Made by a program: the position numbers and the translations under genes. This document shows, one piece after another, positions 1 through 7,266 of a DNA stretch of 15,661 bases. Numbering within the stretch: the stretch's first letter is position 1; every line of letters starts with the position of its first letter. This DNA comes from an uncultured Collinsella sp. (GTDB lineage: Bacteria; Actinomycetota; Coriobacteriia; Coriobacteriales; Coriobacteriaceae), in NCBI GenBank assembly GCA_900544225.1, contig UQUD01000046.1:1-15661 (forward strand). The letters run 5' to 3'. The notes under the pieces were generated by a model. That model worked only from the letters and a program-made list of their open reading frames with translations. It was not told where the DNA came from and made no database searches.

Positions 1-380
1 GGCTCTGCACCCTTGGCCTCCTCGGCAATACCTTCGTCCTCGGTGGCACCCTCGCTCGCAGCCTTCTCGGCGGCAAGGCGGGCACGGCGCTCGGCAAAGG
101 TCTCCTTCTTTGCGGGCGCGACCGTCTCGACGGCATCATCGTCCGCATCGGAATCGTCATCGACGGCAGCCTTCTTGGGCTTGACCGGAGCCGAAGCAGC
201 CTCGCTTACCGGATCGATGATCTCGGACTGAACAACGGCCGTCATCTTTTCCTGCGTCTCGCGGAACTGACGGATGGCACGGCCGATCGTGCGGCCCATC
301 TGCGGGAGCTTATCCGGGCCAAACAGCAAAAAGCCGAAGACCACGATGATTGCCAGCTCACCCTCTCCAATACCAAACAC
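1..380 (-). CDS. tatA: Sec-independent translocase subunit TatA (3' end outside window)
   Basis: TatA/B-type subunit of the twin-arginine translocase, which forms the membrane channel for folded proteins. The GTG start at 378-380 is preceded by GGAGG (386-390, 5-nt spacer); an ATG overlapping it is out of frame and stops after eight codons. The visible 126 residues show the family layout: a short N-terminus (MFGIGEGEL), a hydrophobic segment at about residues 9-21, the hinge FGPDKLP, an amphipathic helix at about 27-45 containing MGRTIGRAIRQF, then a long charged, Ala/Lys/Asp/Glu-rich tail with an acidic DDDSDADDD run. No stop occurs before the left edge, so the C-terminus is missing. The absence of the polar N-terminal residue typical of many TatA proteins and the long tail leave a TatB-like or dual-function role possible. 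It follows the STAS gene on the same strand but is 153 nt away, with its own candidate -10 box. Confidence 0.88.
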   Translation of the reverse strand, partial: MFGIGEGELAIIVVFGFLLFGPDKLPQMGRTIGRAIRQFRETQEKMTAVVQSEIIDPVSEAASAPVKPKKAAVDDDSDADDDAVETVAPAKKETFAERRARLAAEKAASEGATEDEGIAEEAKGAE

Positions 381-455
381 ACATACCTCCAAGGCTCGAT
401 GTGAGTCGAGCCCGCACCGCGCCATTCGGCCGGAACTCGTCTATTCATTCGGTCA

Positions 456-461
456 AGTATA
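456..461 (-). promoter_or_regulatory. candidate -10 box for tatA
   Basis: On the minus strand the sequence reads CTATACTTGACCGAA, giving the -10-like hexamer TATACT about 75 nt before the tatA start. A very similar string (CTATACTTAGACGAA) precedes the aminotransferase gene, which supports a shared promoter form. No good -35 is visible. Confidence 0.4.
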
Positions 462-489
462 GCGCCCGGACGCCAAAACGTCCGAGCGC
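462..489 (-). terminator. hairpin after the STAS gene, possible weak terminator
   Basis: An 11-bp stem (462-472 with 479-489) with a 6-nt loop lies 45 nt after the STAS stop. The single non-Watson-Crick pair is G-U in minus-strand RNA, which favours that strand. There is no U-tract directly after it, so termination is uncertain. It also abuts the candidate tatA -10 box. Confidence 0.35.
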
Positions 490-533
490 ATCACAAACAT
501 ATGCCAACCGGCACGCCCTTTTGGGGGCAAAGA

Positions 534-848
534 TTATGCCGCCGTGATCGAAATCTCCTGGTCGACGCCCAGCAGCTGAACCACGCGCATCACCTGGGGC
601 TGCACATTAGTGCAGCTAAAGCGCTTACCGTGGTCGACCGCGTGGTGCGCGGCGCCCACGAGCACGCCAATGCCCGTCGAATCGATGTAGCTCACCTGGG
701 CAAAATTGAGCTCAACGGCCTCAGTGGGCTGCTCGAGCGCCAGGTCGACAGCATTGCGCAGGCTATCGGCGTTAGAGATATCGATCTCGCCGGTTACCTT
801 AATGGTGTAGATCTCCGGCGTGGGGTTGGTGGAAATACCCAAATCCAT
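534..848 (-). CDS. STAS-domain anti-sigma factor antagonist
   Basis: A 104-residue single-domain STAS protein of the SpoIIAA/RsbV type. Such proteins switch partners with an anti-sigma kinase and are inactivated by serine phosphorylation. The whole length fits one domain: the early strand and loop TGEIDISNADSL (residues 19-30) and the phosphorylation loop YIDSTGIG, with D56 and the predicted phospho-acceptor S57. The start is well supported by AAAGGAG at 856-862. No anti-sigma kinase or sigma factor lies next to it, so its partner must be elsewhere or it works in another STAS role. It lies 66 nt downstream of the aminotransferase gene on the same strand and could be cotranscribed with it. Confidence 0.88.
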   Translation of the reverse strand: MDLGISTNPTPEIYTIKVTGEIDISNADSLRNAVDLALEQPTEAVELNFAQVSYIDSTGIGVLVGAAHHAVDHGKRFSCTNVQPQVMRVVQLLGVDQEISITAA

Positions 849-914
849 GTATACGCTCCTTTACGTATCGAAAGTGCGGATAGTACTGGGCGCGGACTTG
901 CGGGGCCCTAGGCG

Positions 915-2219
915 TTAGGCGCGCTCGGCACGAGCAAGCTCGGCAGCGACAAGCTTAACGGCCAGCACCAGCACGTCGAGCGCGGCCTCCAGGTCCTCGA
1001 CCGTGGGATAGCTCGGCGCAATACGGATGTTGGTATCGCGCGGATCCTTGCCATAGGGCCAGGTGGCACCGGCCGGCGTGAGCTTGACGCCCAGGTCGGC
1101 GCAAAGCGCGGCGACCTTCTGGGCCGAGCCCTCGGGACCATCGAAGCTTACAAAGTAGCCGCCGCGGGGGTGCGTCCAGGTGGCACAGCCCGTATCGCCC
1201 AGGCCCTCGGTGAGCTTGCGCTCAACGGCCTCAAAGCGCGGACGCAGGAACTCGGCATGCTTTTTCATGTGCTCCTTGACCGCCTCGATGGTGGGAAGGA
1301 AACGCACGTGACGCAGCTGGTTGAGCTTGTCGGCGCTGATGAGGCCGGCCTTCAGGCGCTTGGAGAACTCCGCGATAACCGCGGGGCTCGCACCGATAAA
1401 GCCGATGCCGGCGCCCGGGAAGGTGATCTTGGACGTCGAGGCAAAAGCCACCACGCGATCCTCGGTGCCCGCCGCGCGAGCGAGGTCGAAGATATTGGCG
1501 AGCTCGTCGGTCTCGTCGTACAGGTCGTGCACGCAGTAGGCGTTGTCCCAGAAGATGCGGAAATCGGGCGCGGCCGTGGGCATCTCGACCAGGCGACGCA
1601 CGGTGTCCTCGCTAAAGGTGATGCCCGTGGGGTTGGAATACTTGGGCACGCACCAGATGCCCTTGATGGAGTCGTCGGCGGCAACCAGGCGCTCGACCTC
1701 GTCCATGTCGGGGCCGTTGTCGGTCATCGCGACGGGAACGTTCTCGATGCCCAGGTCGGCGGTGATGCCAAAGTGACGGTCGTAGCCGGGAACAGGGCAC
1801 AGGAATTTGACCTTCTTGCCGTCGTGCGCGGCCTCGTAAGCCTCCCAAGGCTCGCTGCCGCACGAACCGCAGCGCCAAAACATGCCGGCGATATCGTGCT
1901 CGATCAGAAGGCTCGACGAACCCAGTACGAGCGTCTGCTCGGCAGGGCAACCCAGAAACTCCCCCGCCAGTTTGCGCGCCGAGGGAATGCCCTCAAAGCA
2001 ACCGTAGTTTGAGCAGTCGACGTTGCCGTCGTGCAGATCGGCGTCGGCATTGAGAATATCGAGCATGGGTCGAGAGATGTCCACCTGGGAGGGCGACGGC
2101 TTGCCGCGGGCCATGTCGAGCGCCAGGCCCTTGGCCTTGACCTCGGCGACCTCGGCTTTGAGCGCCTCGATGGCGGCATCGAGTTCGGTGGTTTCCATCT
2201 TCTGGTAGATCGTCTGCAT
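915..2219 (-). CDS. PLP-dependent aminotransferase, MocR-fold class I (aspartate aminotransferase-like)
   Basis: A 434-residue fold-type I aminotransferase lacking the DNA-binding domain of true MocR regulators. Visible active-site residues are N196 in KYSNPTG, D225 and Y228 in FWDNAYCVHD, the PLP-binding lysine K264 in STSKITFPGAGIG, and the carboxylate-binding arginine R399 in NIRIAPSYP. These match the actinobacterial family that includes Mycobacterium tuberculosis Rv3722c, an aspartate aminotransferase, so transfer of amino groups between aspartate and 2-oxoglutarate is the best guess. Substrate is inferred, not shown. Start at 2219 has a modest GAAAGG site; a second in-frame ATG seven codons on (METTELD) is also possible. 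It is the first gene of a minus-strand run with the STAS gene and tatA. Confidence 0.88.
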   Translation of the reverse strand: MQTIYQKMETTELDAAIEALKAEVAEVKAKGLALDMARGKPSPSQVDISRPMLDILNADADLHDGNVDCSNYGCFEGIPSARKLAGEFLGCPAEQTLVLGSSSLLIEHDIAGMFWRCGSCGSEPWEAYEAAHDGKKVKFLCPVPGYDRHFGITADLGIENVPVAMTDNGPDMDEVERLVAADDSIKGIWCVPKYSNPTGITFSEDTVRRLVEMPTAAPDFRIFWDNAYCVHDLYDETDELANIFDLARAAGTEDRVVAFASTSKITFPGAGIGFIGASPAVIAEFSKRLKAGLISADKLNQLRHVRFLPTIEAVKEHMKKHAEFLRPRFEAVERKLTEGLGDTGCATWTHPRGGYFVSFDGPEGSAQKVAALCADLGVKLTPAGATWPYGKDPRDTNIRIAPSYPTVEDLEAALDVLVLAVKLVAAELARAERA

Positions 2220-2260
2220 GGGTGCGACCTTTCGCGAAGCGGGACGTTGCAGTTCGTCTA

Positions 2261-2266
2261 AGTATA
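2261..2266 (-). promoter_or_regulatory. candidate -10 box for the aminotransferase gene
   Basis: TATACT on the minus strand about 42 nt before the start, in the context CTATACTTAGACGAA, nearly the same as the candidate tatA box. No convincing -35 at the right distance. Confidence 0.4.
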
Positions 2267-2369
2267 GACCGCCACCGCCGCAACGGCATGAAGCCGTGAT
2301 AGATTAAGTTCATCGCAATGATTTACGACATCGCCGCGCATGCCGGCGTGGGGCGCCCAAGGAGGCACT

Positions 2370-2624
2370 ATGGAGTACGGATCGTTTCAGGCCGAGGAAT
2401 TCGGCGACCTGCAGCGCCTGGTCGACGGGCTGTTTTACGACCGCCGCGCCATCGACCGCCTGGATCTCATCGTACAGGCCGAGATCTTGGACCTGGCGCC
2501 CGACCTCATGGAAATCGTCAACCTGCTACCGCCCGGCTACTACGACCGCCAATCACTTTGCGACCAGCTCAACTCCGCCTTGGCCGCCCACGGCTGGGGC
2601 GCCGTCTACGGCACCGTGGAATAA
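2370..2624 (+). CDS. small protein of unknown function (84 aa)
   Basis: I do not recognise a named family. The start ATG at 2370 follows AAGGAGG (2359-2365); the longer frame from 2340 has no ribosome site. The product is acidic and soluble, without membrane segments. It is rich in Asp, Leu and Tyr and looks largely helical through residues 9-45. It carries a distinctive C-terminal part containing LLPPGYYDRQSL and HGWGAVYGTVE. Lack of low complexity, a good ribosome site and a terminator after the stop support a real gene. It is divergent from the aminotransferase gene and convergent with nhaA, so it is probably a single-gene transcript. Confidence 0.72.
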   Translation: MEYGSFQAEEFGDLQRLVDGLFYDRRAIDRLDLIVQAEILDLAPDLMEIVNLLPPGYYDRQSLCDQLNSALAAHGWGAVYGTVE

Positions 2625-2655
2625 ACCTAGTCATTTAAGAACGTCCCCATTGACT

Positions 2656-2693
2656 AAAACGCCGCTTGTGATGGTGTCCACAGGCGGCGTTTT
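2656..2693. terminator. bidirectional intrinsic terminator
   Basis: A 15-bp stem (2656-2670 with 2679-2693, one G-T wobble) with an 8-nt loop, flanked by AAAA on the left and TTTT on the right. It can therefore end transcription from both sides. It lies between the convergent unknown small gene and nhaA. Confidence 0.85.
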
Positions 2694-2710
2694 CAAACTT
2701 GTATATGCTT

Positions 2711-4069
2711 TTACTTGTCTTTGGGCGCGAGGTGTTTGCAGACCACACTCATGTAGATCATACCGAGCACGGCAGCGGTGACCGAACCGGCAAGGATGGC
2801 GGCCTTGGCGGCCAGGACCTCAAACTGGGCCGTCGGGAAGGCAAGGCCGCTGATGAGAATCGACATGGTAAAGCCGATGCCGCCCAGAATGCCCACACCG
2901 GCAATCATGTGCCAGTTGACATTGTGCGGCAGCTCGCAGACCTTGAGCTTGACCAAGGCGAACGTCATGCCAAAGATGCCGATCGGCTTGCCCAGCAGCA
3001 TGCCAAAGTACACGCCGAGCGTCACCGGGTCGGTGAGCAGCGTGCTCATGTCCACGCCCACTAGGCGAACCTGTGCGTTCACGAACGCAAAGATCGGAAG
3101 AATCACAAAGTTGACCGGCGTGGAGATCAGACGCTCCATGCGGATGAGCGGCGGGGTGACGCGGTGCATGACGCGCTCGACCTTAGTGGTCGAAACGGTA
3201 AAGTCATGCTGGCCCAGGATGTGTGCCTCGTCATCGTAGCGGTCATCGAGCAACGGCAGGCACTCGCCCAACCAATCGGTAAGGCTATCGAGCTTGACGC
3301 CGCACTTGGCCGGGATGGTAAAAGCCAAGATGACGCCGGCAAGCGTGGCGTGTACGCCGCTCTTGAACATGCAGAACCACAACAGCAAACCCAGTACCGA
3401 ATACGGGGCAAGGCGGTAATGCTGCGTCTTGTTGAGCCACACGAGCGCGCAGGTCACAAGCGCGGCGGCGCCCAACCAAAACGGATTGGGGCTCTGACCG
3501 TAGAAGATGGCGATGGCGGCGATAGAGATGAGGTCGTCGGCGATGGCGAGCGTCGAGAAGAACACGCGCACGCCGTTGGGCACGCGATTGCCCAAAAGCG
3601 ACAGCACGCCCAGTGCGAAGGCAATATCGGTTGCCATGGGGATGGCCCAACCGTTGTGAGCGCCGGCATGGTTAAAGATCAGGTAGATGCAGGCGGGAAC
3701 GACGACGCCACCCACGGCCGCCAGCATGGGAAGCATGGCCTGACGCGGATTCTTGAGCTCGCCGACCGTCATCTCGTACTTAAGCTCAATACCCACCAAC
3801 AAAAAGAAAATCGCCATGAGAAAGTCGTTGACGAAAAGCTCAACGGTGAGACCGGCCGTAAGGTTGCCCAGACCCACATACAGCGGGGTCTCCAAAAAGT
3901 GATGGATGGCCTCGTAGGCATCGGTATTGGCGCAAATGACGGCGGCGATGGCGGCGAAGACCATGACGGCGGCGGAAATCGTGCCGTTCTCGGCGATGCG
4001 CTCCCAGATGTCGTGACGCTCAAAACGCTTGCGCTCACGGACGTTGAACAGCTGCTCGGGTGCTGCCAT
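2711..4069 (-). CDS. nhaA: Na+/H+ antiporter NhaA
   Basis: An inner-membrane antiporter that expels Na+ (or Li+) in exchange for protons, used for sodium and alkaline pH tolerance. The 452-residue product has the family hallmarks: NDFLMAIFFLLVGIELKYE (81-99), the DIAFALGVL helix with D148, the double aspartate of the ion site (D178, D179 in LAIADDL), the lysine of GKPIGIFG (K361), and GGIGFTMSILISGLAF near the C-terminus. It is longer than the E. coli protein (388 aa) because of an N-terminal extension of about 25 residues and a hydrophilic insert at about 256-310 between late helices, as in other long NhaA proteins. The start is supported by AAAGGAG. Its leader carries a strong hairpin followed by six U's (4103-4138), so expression may be attenuated. 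Confidence 0.96.
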   Translation of the reverse strand: MAAPEQLFNVRERKRFERHDIWERIAENGTISAAVMVFAAIAAVICANTDAYEAIHHFLETPLYVGLGNLTAGLTVELFVNDFLMAIFFLLVGIELKYEMTVGELKNPRQAMLPMLAAVGGVVVPACIYLIFNHAGAHNGWAIPMATDIAFALGVLSLLGNRVPNGVRVFFSTLAIADDLISIAAIAIFYGQSPNPFWLGAAALVTCALVWLNKTQHYRLAPYSVLGLLLWFCMFKSGVHATLAGVILAFTIPAKCGVKLDSLTDWLGECLPLLDDRYDDEAHILGQHDFTVSTTKVERVMHRVTPPLIRMERLISTPVNFVILPIFAFVNAQVRLVGVDMSTLLTDPVTLGVYFGMLLGKPIGIFGMTFALVKLKVCELPHNVNWHMIAGVGILGGIGFTMSILISGLAFPTAQFEVLAAKAAILAGSVTAAVLGMIYMSVVCKHLAPKDK

Positions 4070-4083
4070 GGGCGGCTCCTTTC

Positions 4084-4099
4084 ACGGGAAGGCTCCCGT
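4084..4099 (-). other. small hairpin next to the nhaA ribosome binding site
   Basis: Perfect 6-bp stem ACGGGA/TCCCGT with a 4-nt loop, ending a few bases before the AAAGGAG site of nhaA. It may keep the ribosome site open or shut depending on upstream folding. Structure is seen; function is inferred. Confidence 0.4.
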
Positions 4100-4102
4100 C
4101 TT

Positions 4103-4138
4103 AAAAAAGCACGGCCCGCCCAAGTGGCGGCGCCGCGC
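4103..4138 (-). terminator. intrinsic terminator in the nhaA leader (attenuator candidate)
   Basis: In minus-strand RNA, a stem of 7 bp, a one-base bulge and 5 more bp (4126-4138 with 4109-4120) around a 5-nt loop is followed at once by UUUUUU (4103-4108). This is a canonical terminator, placed 34 nt before the nhaA start. ppaC already has its own terminator further upstream, so this one is either a second ppaC terminator or a regulated attenuator of nhaA. Confidence 0.7.
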
Positions 4139-4277
4139 TCTAACGTATTACGCTTGCATCTAGCCTACCCTGCACGACAAGCACGCAGGCGTGGCCGAAA
4201 AGCGGAACCACAGGTTGAACATTATTTGCCCAACGGCACGGGCACGCCTGTCCAAGAGACGACGCGGCGCCATGCAC

Positions 4278-4317
4278 AAAAAACGACCGGAGCGCGGGGC
4301 GTCCGCGATCCGGTCGT
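4278..4317 (-). terminator. intrinsic terminator of ppaC
   Basis: A perfect 9-bp outer stem (4283-4291 with 4309-4317), extended inward by CGCGG/CCGCG past one mismatch, is followed in the minus direction by six U's. It lies 20 nt after the ppaC stop. Confidence 0.88.
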
Positions 4318-4336
4318 GGCGTTTAGTGAACTAAAC

Positions 4337-5260
4337 CTAGCAGGCGGCCATGATGGGGGCAGCGACCTGCTTCTTACGGGAGAGGACGCCCGGCATCCAG
4401 ACGCCGTCGTGCTCGTCGGCAATGCCCAGGCCCTTCTGAGCGGCCTCGGTCTCGCCCTCGAGCAGGACCTGCGAGCCCTCCTCCATGATGTCGGTGATGC
4501 ACAGGACAATGCCGTCAGCGCCCTTCTCGGCAGCGTAGGCGCGCATGGCCTCGCGAATCTCGTCGATCATGCCGAGTGCGCGGGTCTTGTCGACAGTCTC
4601 GTACTGGCCGATGAGCAGCTTCTTGCCGGCGGGCTCGAACATCTTGATGTCGTTGCCGACCATCTCGGCAGCGGTAAAGGAGCCGGACGGACGGGTGAGG
4701 AAGACCTCCATGCCAAACTTGACCGGGTCGACGCCCACCTGCTCGCCGAGCTTGGCGGCGACGGCGCGGTCGACATCGGTGGTGGTGGGGCTCTTGAGCA
4801 TGAGCGTGTCGGTCATCATGGCCGAGAGCAGCAGCTTAGCCTGGACGTCGGAAAGCTCAACGCCGAGCACGCCGGCGAGCTTGGTGACGATGGTGCAGCT
4901 GGAGCCCCAGGGCAGGCAGATGTAGTGCAGCGGGCCGGCGGTCTCGAAGTCGCCGATGCGGTGATGATCGACAACGCCAAAGACCGTGGCGTCCTTAAGG
5001 CCGGCGACGGACTGGGCAGACTCGTTGTGGTCGGTGAGGACGACGAGCTGACCGGCCTCGACGGACTCGATCACGCGGGGCTCGGCGATGCCGGCGTCGG
5101 CGAGCAGCTTGGCGGACTCGGCCGGAAGCTGACCAAGGGCGCAGGCCTCGTAGGTGTTGCCGGCATACTCAACCTGGTTGAGCAGCTGGGACAGGACGAC
5201 GGCGCTCATGATGGCGTCGTTATCGGGGTTCTGGTGACCAAAGACAAGAACGTTTGCCAT
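4337..5260 (-). CDS. ppaC: manganese-dependent inorganic pyrophosphatase (family II, DHH)
   Basis: Cytosolic enzyme that splits pyrophosphate to two phosphates, pulling biosynthetic reactions forward. The 307-residue length is normal for the family. The DHH domain shows all metal ligands: H9, D13 and D15 in GHQNPDND, D77 in LTDHNES, H99 and H100 in VVDHHRIGDF, and D151 in MMTDTLML. The DHHA2 domain ends with the substrate-binding SRKKQ motif (294-298). The start ATG at 5258-5260 follows GGAGG with a 7-nt spacer. It has its own terminator downstream. No CBS regulatory domains are inserted, so this is the constitutive form. Confidence 0.96.
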   Translation of the reverse strand: MANVLVFGHQNPDNDAIMSAVVLSQLLNQVEYAGNTYEACALGQLPAESAKLLADAGIAEPRVIESVEAGQLVVLTDHNESAQSVAGLKDATVFGVVDHHRIGDFETAGPLHYICLPWGSSCTIVTKLAGVLGVELSDVQAKLLLSAMMTDTLMLKSPTTTDVDRAVAAKLGEQVGVDPVKFGMEVFLTRPSGSFTAAEMVGNDIKMFEPAGKKLLIGQYETVDKTRALGMIDEIREAMRAYAAEKGADGIVLCITDIMEEGSQVLLEGETEAAQKGLGIADEHDGVWMPGVLSRKKQVAAPIMAAC

Positions 5261-5363
5261 GGATATCCTCCACTTGATATGTGTACTTGGACGTAGCTAT
5301 GGTAGCACGCCGATGCCGAGCCTTCGCAGACGGAAGGGTCACGGCATATTTTGGGGCAGGCAT

Positions 5364-5417
5364 GGGGGCCAAGACTGTCCCTTTTGCACCGTGTTGGTGC
5401 AAAGTAACCTGACCCCC
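5364..5417. repeat. intergenic palindromic element with GTCCC motif (copy 2 of loose family)
   Basis: A nested inverted repeat between ppaC and the ROK gene: an inner perfect 8-bp stem TTTGCACC/GGTGCAAA (5383-5390 with 5396-5403), then an outer GGGGG/CCCCC pairing (5364-5368 with 5413-5417). It contains ACTGTCCC. A further GTGCAA-type half lies at the ROK stop. No U-tract follows, so a plain terminator is unlikely. Confidence 0.5.
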
Positions 5418-5426
5418 TTGCACCAG

Positions 5427-6380
5427 CTATTTACCGGCGGCGCGCAGGGCTACGTAGGCGGCACCGATGATGCCGGCGTCGTTTCCGAGCGAAGCGACCT
5501 TAATGGGCGTCTCGCGCGAGGCAGAGAGCGCGTACTGCTTAAAGTGCTCGCGAACCTTGTCGAGATAAACATCGGCCGAAGCGGACGCGCCGCCACCGAT
5601 CAGGAACATCTCGGGGTCGACCACGTTGGCGATAAGCGCCAGGGCGCGGCCAAGGTAGTCGGCCATGGTGTCGGCTGCGGCCAGCGCGAGCTTGTCGCCC
5701 TCGCGGCAGGCCTGGAACACGTCCTTGGAATCGGAGGGGCCGGTGAGCTCAATGGGCTCGACGCCCGCCTTCTTGCACTCGGCAAGGTAGTTGCTCACCA
5801 CGCCGGTGGCGCTGGAATACTGCTCCAGATGGCCATGGCCGCCACAGCCGCAGGTGCGCTCCTCGGCCGGGTTCAGGCACATGTGGCCAATCTCGCCGCC
5901 GGCGCCCACAACGCCCGATACCACGTCGCCGTTAACGATAACGCCGCCGCCCACGCCGGTACCGATGGTGACCATCACCACGTTCTGCACGCCCTTGGCA
6001 GAACCGAGCCAGGCCTCGCCCATGGCAGCGGCGTTGGCATCGTTCTCATACTTAACGACCGCATCGGGGCAGTGCTTCTGAATGGCGACCCTCAGCTCGG
6101 GCAGGTTAATGGCAATGTTGGCCTTGACCTTGGCATCGCCCGACGCCGGGATGGGACACGGAACGGCCAGGCCAATGCCCGCCACAAAGGCACGCGGAAT
6201 CTGTGCCTTGGCGACCACCTGGTCGATAGCCTCGGTCACCGCGGCAAAGCCCGCGGCGTCAACGATAGGAGGCGTGGGCACGCTGGCCTTGGCAAGCAGG
6301 TTGCCGTCCTCGTCGAACAGGCCCTCCTTAACCGAAGTGCCGCCGACGTCGATGCCGATGTAGTACTGCTTAGGTTCCAT
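5427..6380 (-). CDS. ROK-family glucokinase
   Basis: Sugar kinase, most likely ATP:glucose 6-phosphotransferase. The 317-residue product starts with the phosphate-binding loop IGIDVGGTSVKEG (8-20), has the catalytic aspartate D114 in YENDANAAA, and the ATP site TIGTGVGGG (138-146). The ROK zinc cluster is H166 plus CGCGGHGHLE (177-186); the last cysteine of the usual CxCGxxGC pattern is histidine (H184), which could still bind zinc. The start at 6380 has AAAGGTGG before it; the longer frame to 6446 lacks a ribosome site. Family members can act as N-acetylmannosamine or mannose kinases or as repressors, but there is no DNA-binding domain here. Location beside a phospho-glycosidase/PTS operon suits glucose released by disaccharide cleavage. 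Confidence 0.9.
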   Translation of the reverse strand: MEPKQYYIGIDVGGTSVKEGLFDEDGNLLAKASVPTPPIVDAAGFAAVTEAIDQVVAKAQIPRAFVAGIGLAVPCPIPASGDAKVKANIAINLPELRVAIQKHCPDAVVKYENDANAAAMGEAWLGSAKGVQNVVMVTIGTGVGGGVIVNGDVVSGVVGAGGEIGHMCLNPAEERTCGCGGHGHLEQYSSATGVVSNYLAECKKAGVEPIELTGPSDSKDVFQACREGDKLALAAADTMADYLGRALALIANVVDPEMFLIGGGASASADVYLDKVREHFKQYALSASRETPIKVASLGNDAGIIGAAYVALRAAGK

Positions 6381-6437
6381 GGGAGCCCACCTTTCTCGTT
6401 TAAACATTGCCTGTATGGTACCGCTCCCAAGGCAAAA

Positions 6438-6477
6438 ACCTACCAAAAAGGGACAGGTTTGTTTTGGCAGGCTTTAT
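6438..6477. repeat. intergenic palindromic element with GGGAC motif (copy 3 of loose family)
   Basis: CCTaCCAAAA (from about 6439) pairs with TTTTGGcAGG (6462-6471), around AGGGACAGGTTTG. The right part closely resembles the left arm of the element at 10323-10420, sharing GGTTTG-TTTGGCAGG. It lies upstream of the ROK gene, outside coding sequence. Confidence 0.5.
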
Positions 6478-6534
6478 CTGGGGAAACGCGAATGGTCGCT
6501 TAATAGGTCGCGCAAGACCTTCCCCAAATATAAA

Positions 6535-6563
6535 GGCGCCGGGAGGCGGAGACTCCCGGCGCC
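6535..6563 (-). terminator. intrinsic terminator of the PTS operon
   Basis: Perfect 11-bp GC-rich stem (6535-6545 with 6553-6563) and 7-nt loop. In the minus direction it is followed by UUUAUAUUUGG. It ends the GH1-IIC-IIB-IIA transcript about 60 nt after the IIA stop. Confidence 0.85.
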
Positions 6564-6621
6564 CGTCAAAGGGACTGTGTTGTCTGTTGGACCGCACGGC
6601 CCATCGCGGCGATAACGCCGA

Positions 6622-6963
6622 CTAGGCCTGAAGTACCTGCAGCTGCTTGTGAATCTCGATGAGCTCCGTCGCCATGACGCGCATGGTCTCGGTACCGGCC
6701 ATCTGGTCCTCGGCATGCAGCAGAATCAACGGGGCCTCGCCGTTACGCTCGCCGTTGGCCTCCTTCTTCAGAAGCCCCATGTGAACATCGTGGCCACCGT
6801 TATAGGCCTCGTCGCCCTGCTTGATAAGCTCCTCGGCGGCGTCAAAATCGCCCTCCTTGGCCTTTTGCACGGCATTGATGTACATGCTCTTGGCGGTACC
6901 GACGTAGCTGATGATCTCGAAGCAGGTCATCTGCAGTTCGTTCATATCCTCCATGCGGAGCAC
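6622..6963 (-). CDS. PTS lactose/cellobiose-specific IIA component
   Basis: Cytosolic phosphocarrier that takes phosphate from HPr and passes it to IIB. The 113-residue all-helical protein has the active histidine H83 in LLHAEDQMAG and the metal-binding aspartate D86 that holds the trimer. The reading frame begins with a GTG touching the IIB stop codon (gap of zero), so translation is probably coupled. In-frame ATGs at 6954 and 6945 give MEDMNELQM... and MNELQM..., both plausible because relatives start close to that point. It is the last gene of the operon, followed by a strong terminator. Confidence 0.92.
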   Translation of the reverse strand: MLRMEDMNELQMTCFEIISYVGTAKSMYINAVQKAKEGDFDAAEELIKQGDEAYNGGHDVHMGLLKKEANGERNGEAPLILLHAEDQMAGTETMRVMATELIEIHKQLQVLQA

Positions 6964-7266
6964 CTAGCCCATCACGCTGACGCAGTGGTCGATGATGCCG
7001 GCAGCGTTCATGCGGCCGTAGTCGACCATGTTGATGACCTCGACCGGAAAACGACCGGCGGCCTCCTTCTCAAAATCGCCCTTGGTGTAGCCGATCTGCG
7101 GACCAAGCAGCAACATGTCGCACTCGTCCAGGTGATCGTGGGCCTCGTTCATGGGACGAGCCTCGACCTCAATATCCAGACCACGGTTTGCAACCTCGGC
7201 CTGCATCTTCTGGACCAGCAGGCTCGTGGACATACCGGCATTGCAGCAGAGCATGATCTTCTTCAT
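6964..7266 (-). CDS. PTS lactose/cellobiose-specific IIB component
   Basis: Cytosolic phosphocarrier of 100 residues, the normal family length, that passes phosphate from IIA to the incoming sugar. The active cysteine is C8 in CCNAGMSTS, whose P-loop-like turn follows the first strand KKIML. AAGGAGG (7272-7278) gives a strong start. It is separated from the IIC gene by 161 nt holding a hairpin, while it touches IIA directly. This suggests IIB and IIA are made at a different level from IIC. Confidence 0.95.
   Translation of the reverse strand: MKKIMLCCNAGMSTSLLVQKMQAEVANRGLDIEVEARPMNEAHDHLDECDMLLLGPQIGYTKGDFEKEAAGRFPVEVINMVDYGRMNAAGIIDHCVSVMG

Noticed and set aside
1170..2012. 280-codon plus-strand frame
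   Set aside because: Shadow of the aminotransferase gene, whose active-site residues are intact on the other strand.
3164..5296. 710-codon open frame on the plus strand
   Set aside because: It is antisense to nhaA and ppaC, both certain genes, and its product is Gly/His/Asp-rich low-complexity sequence typical of the reverse of GC-rich codons.
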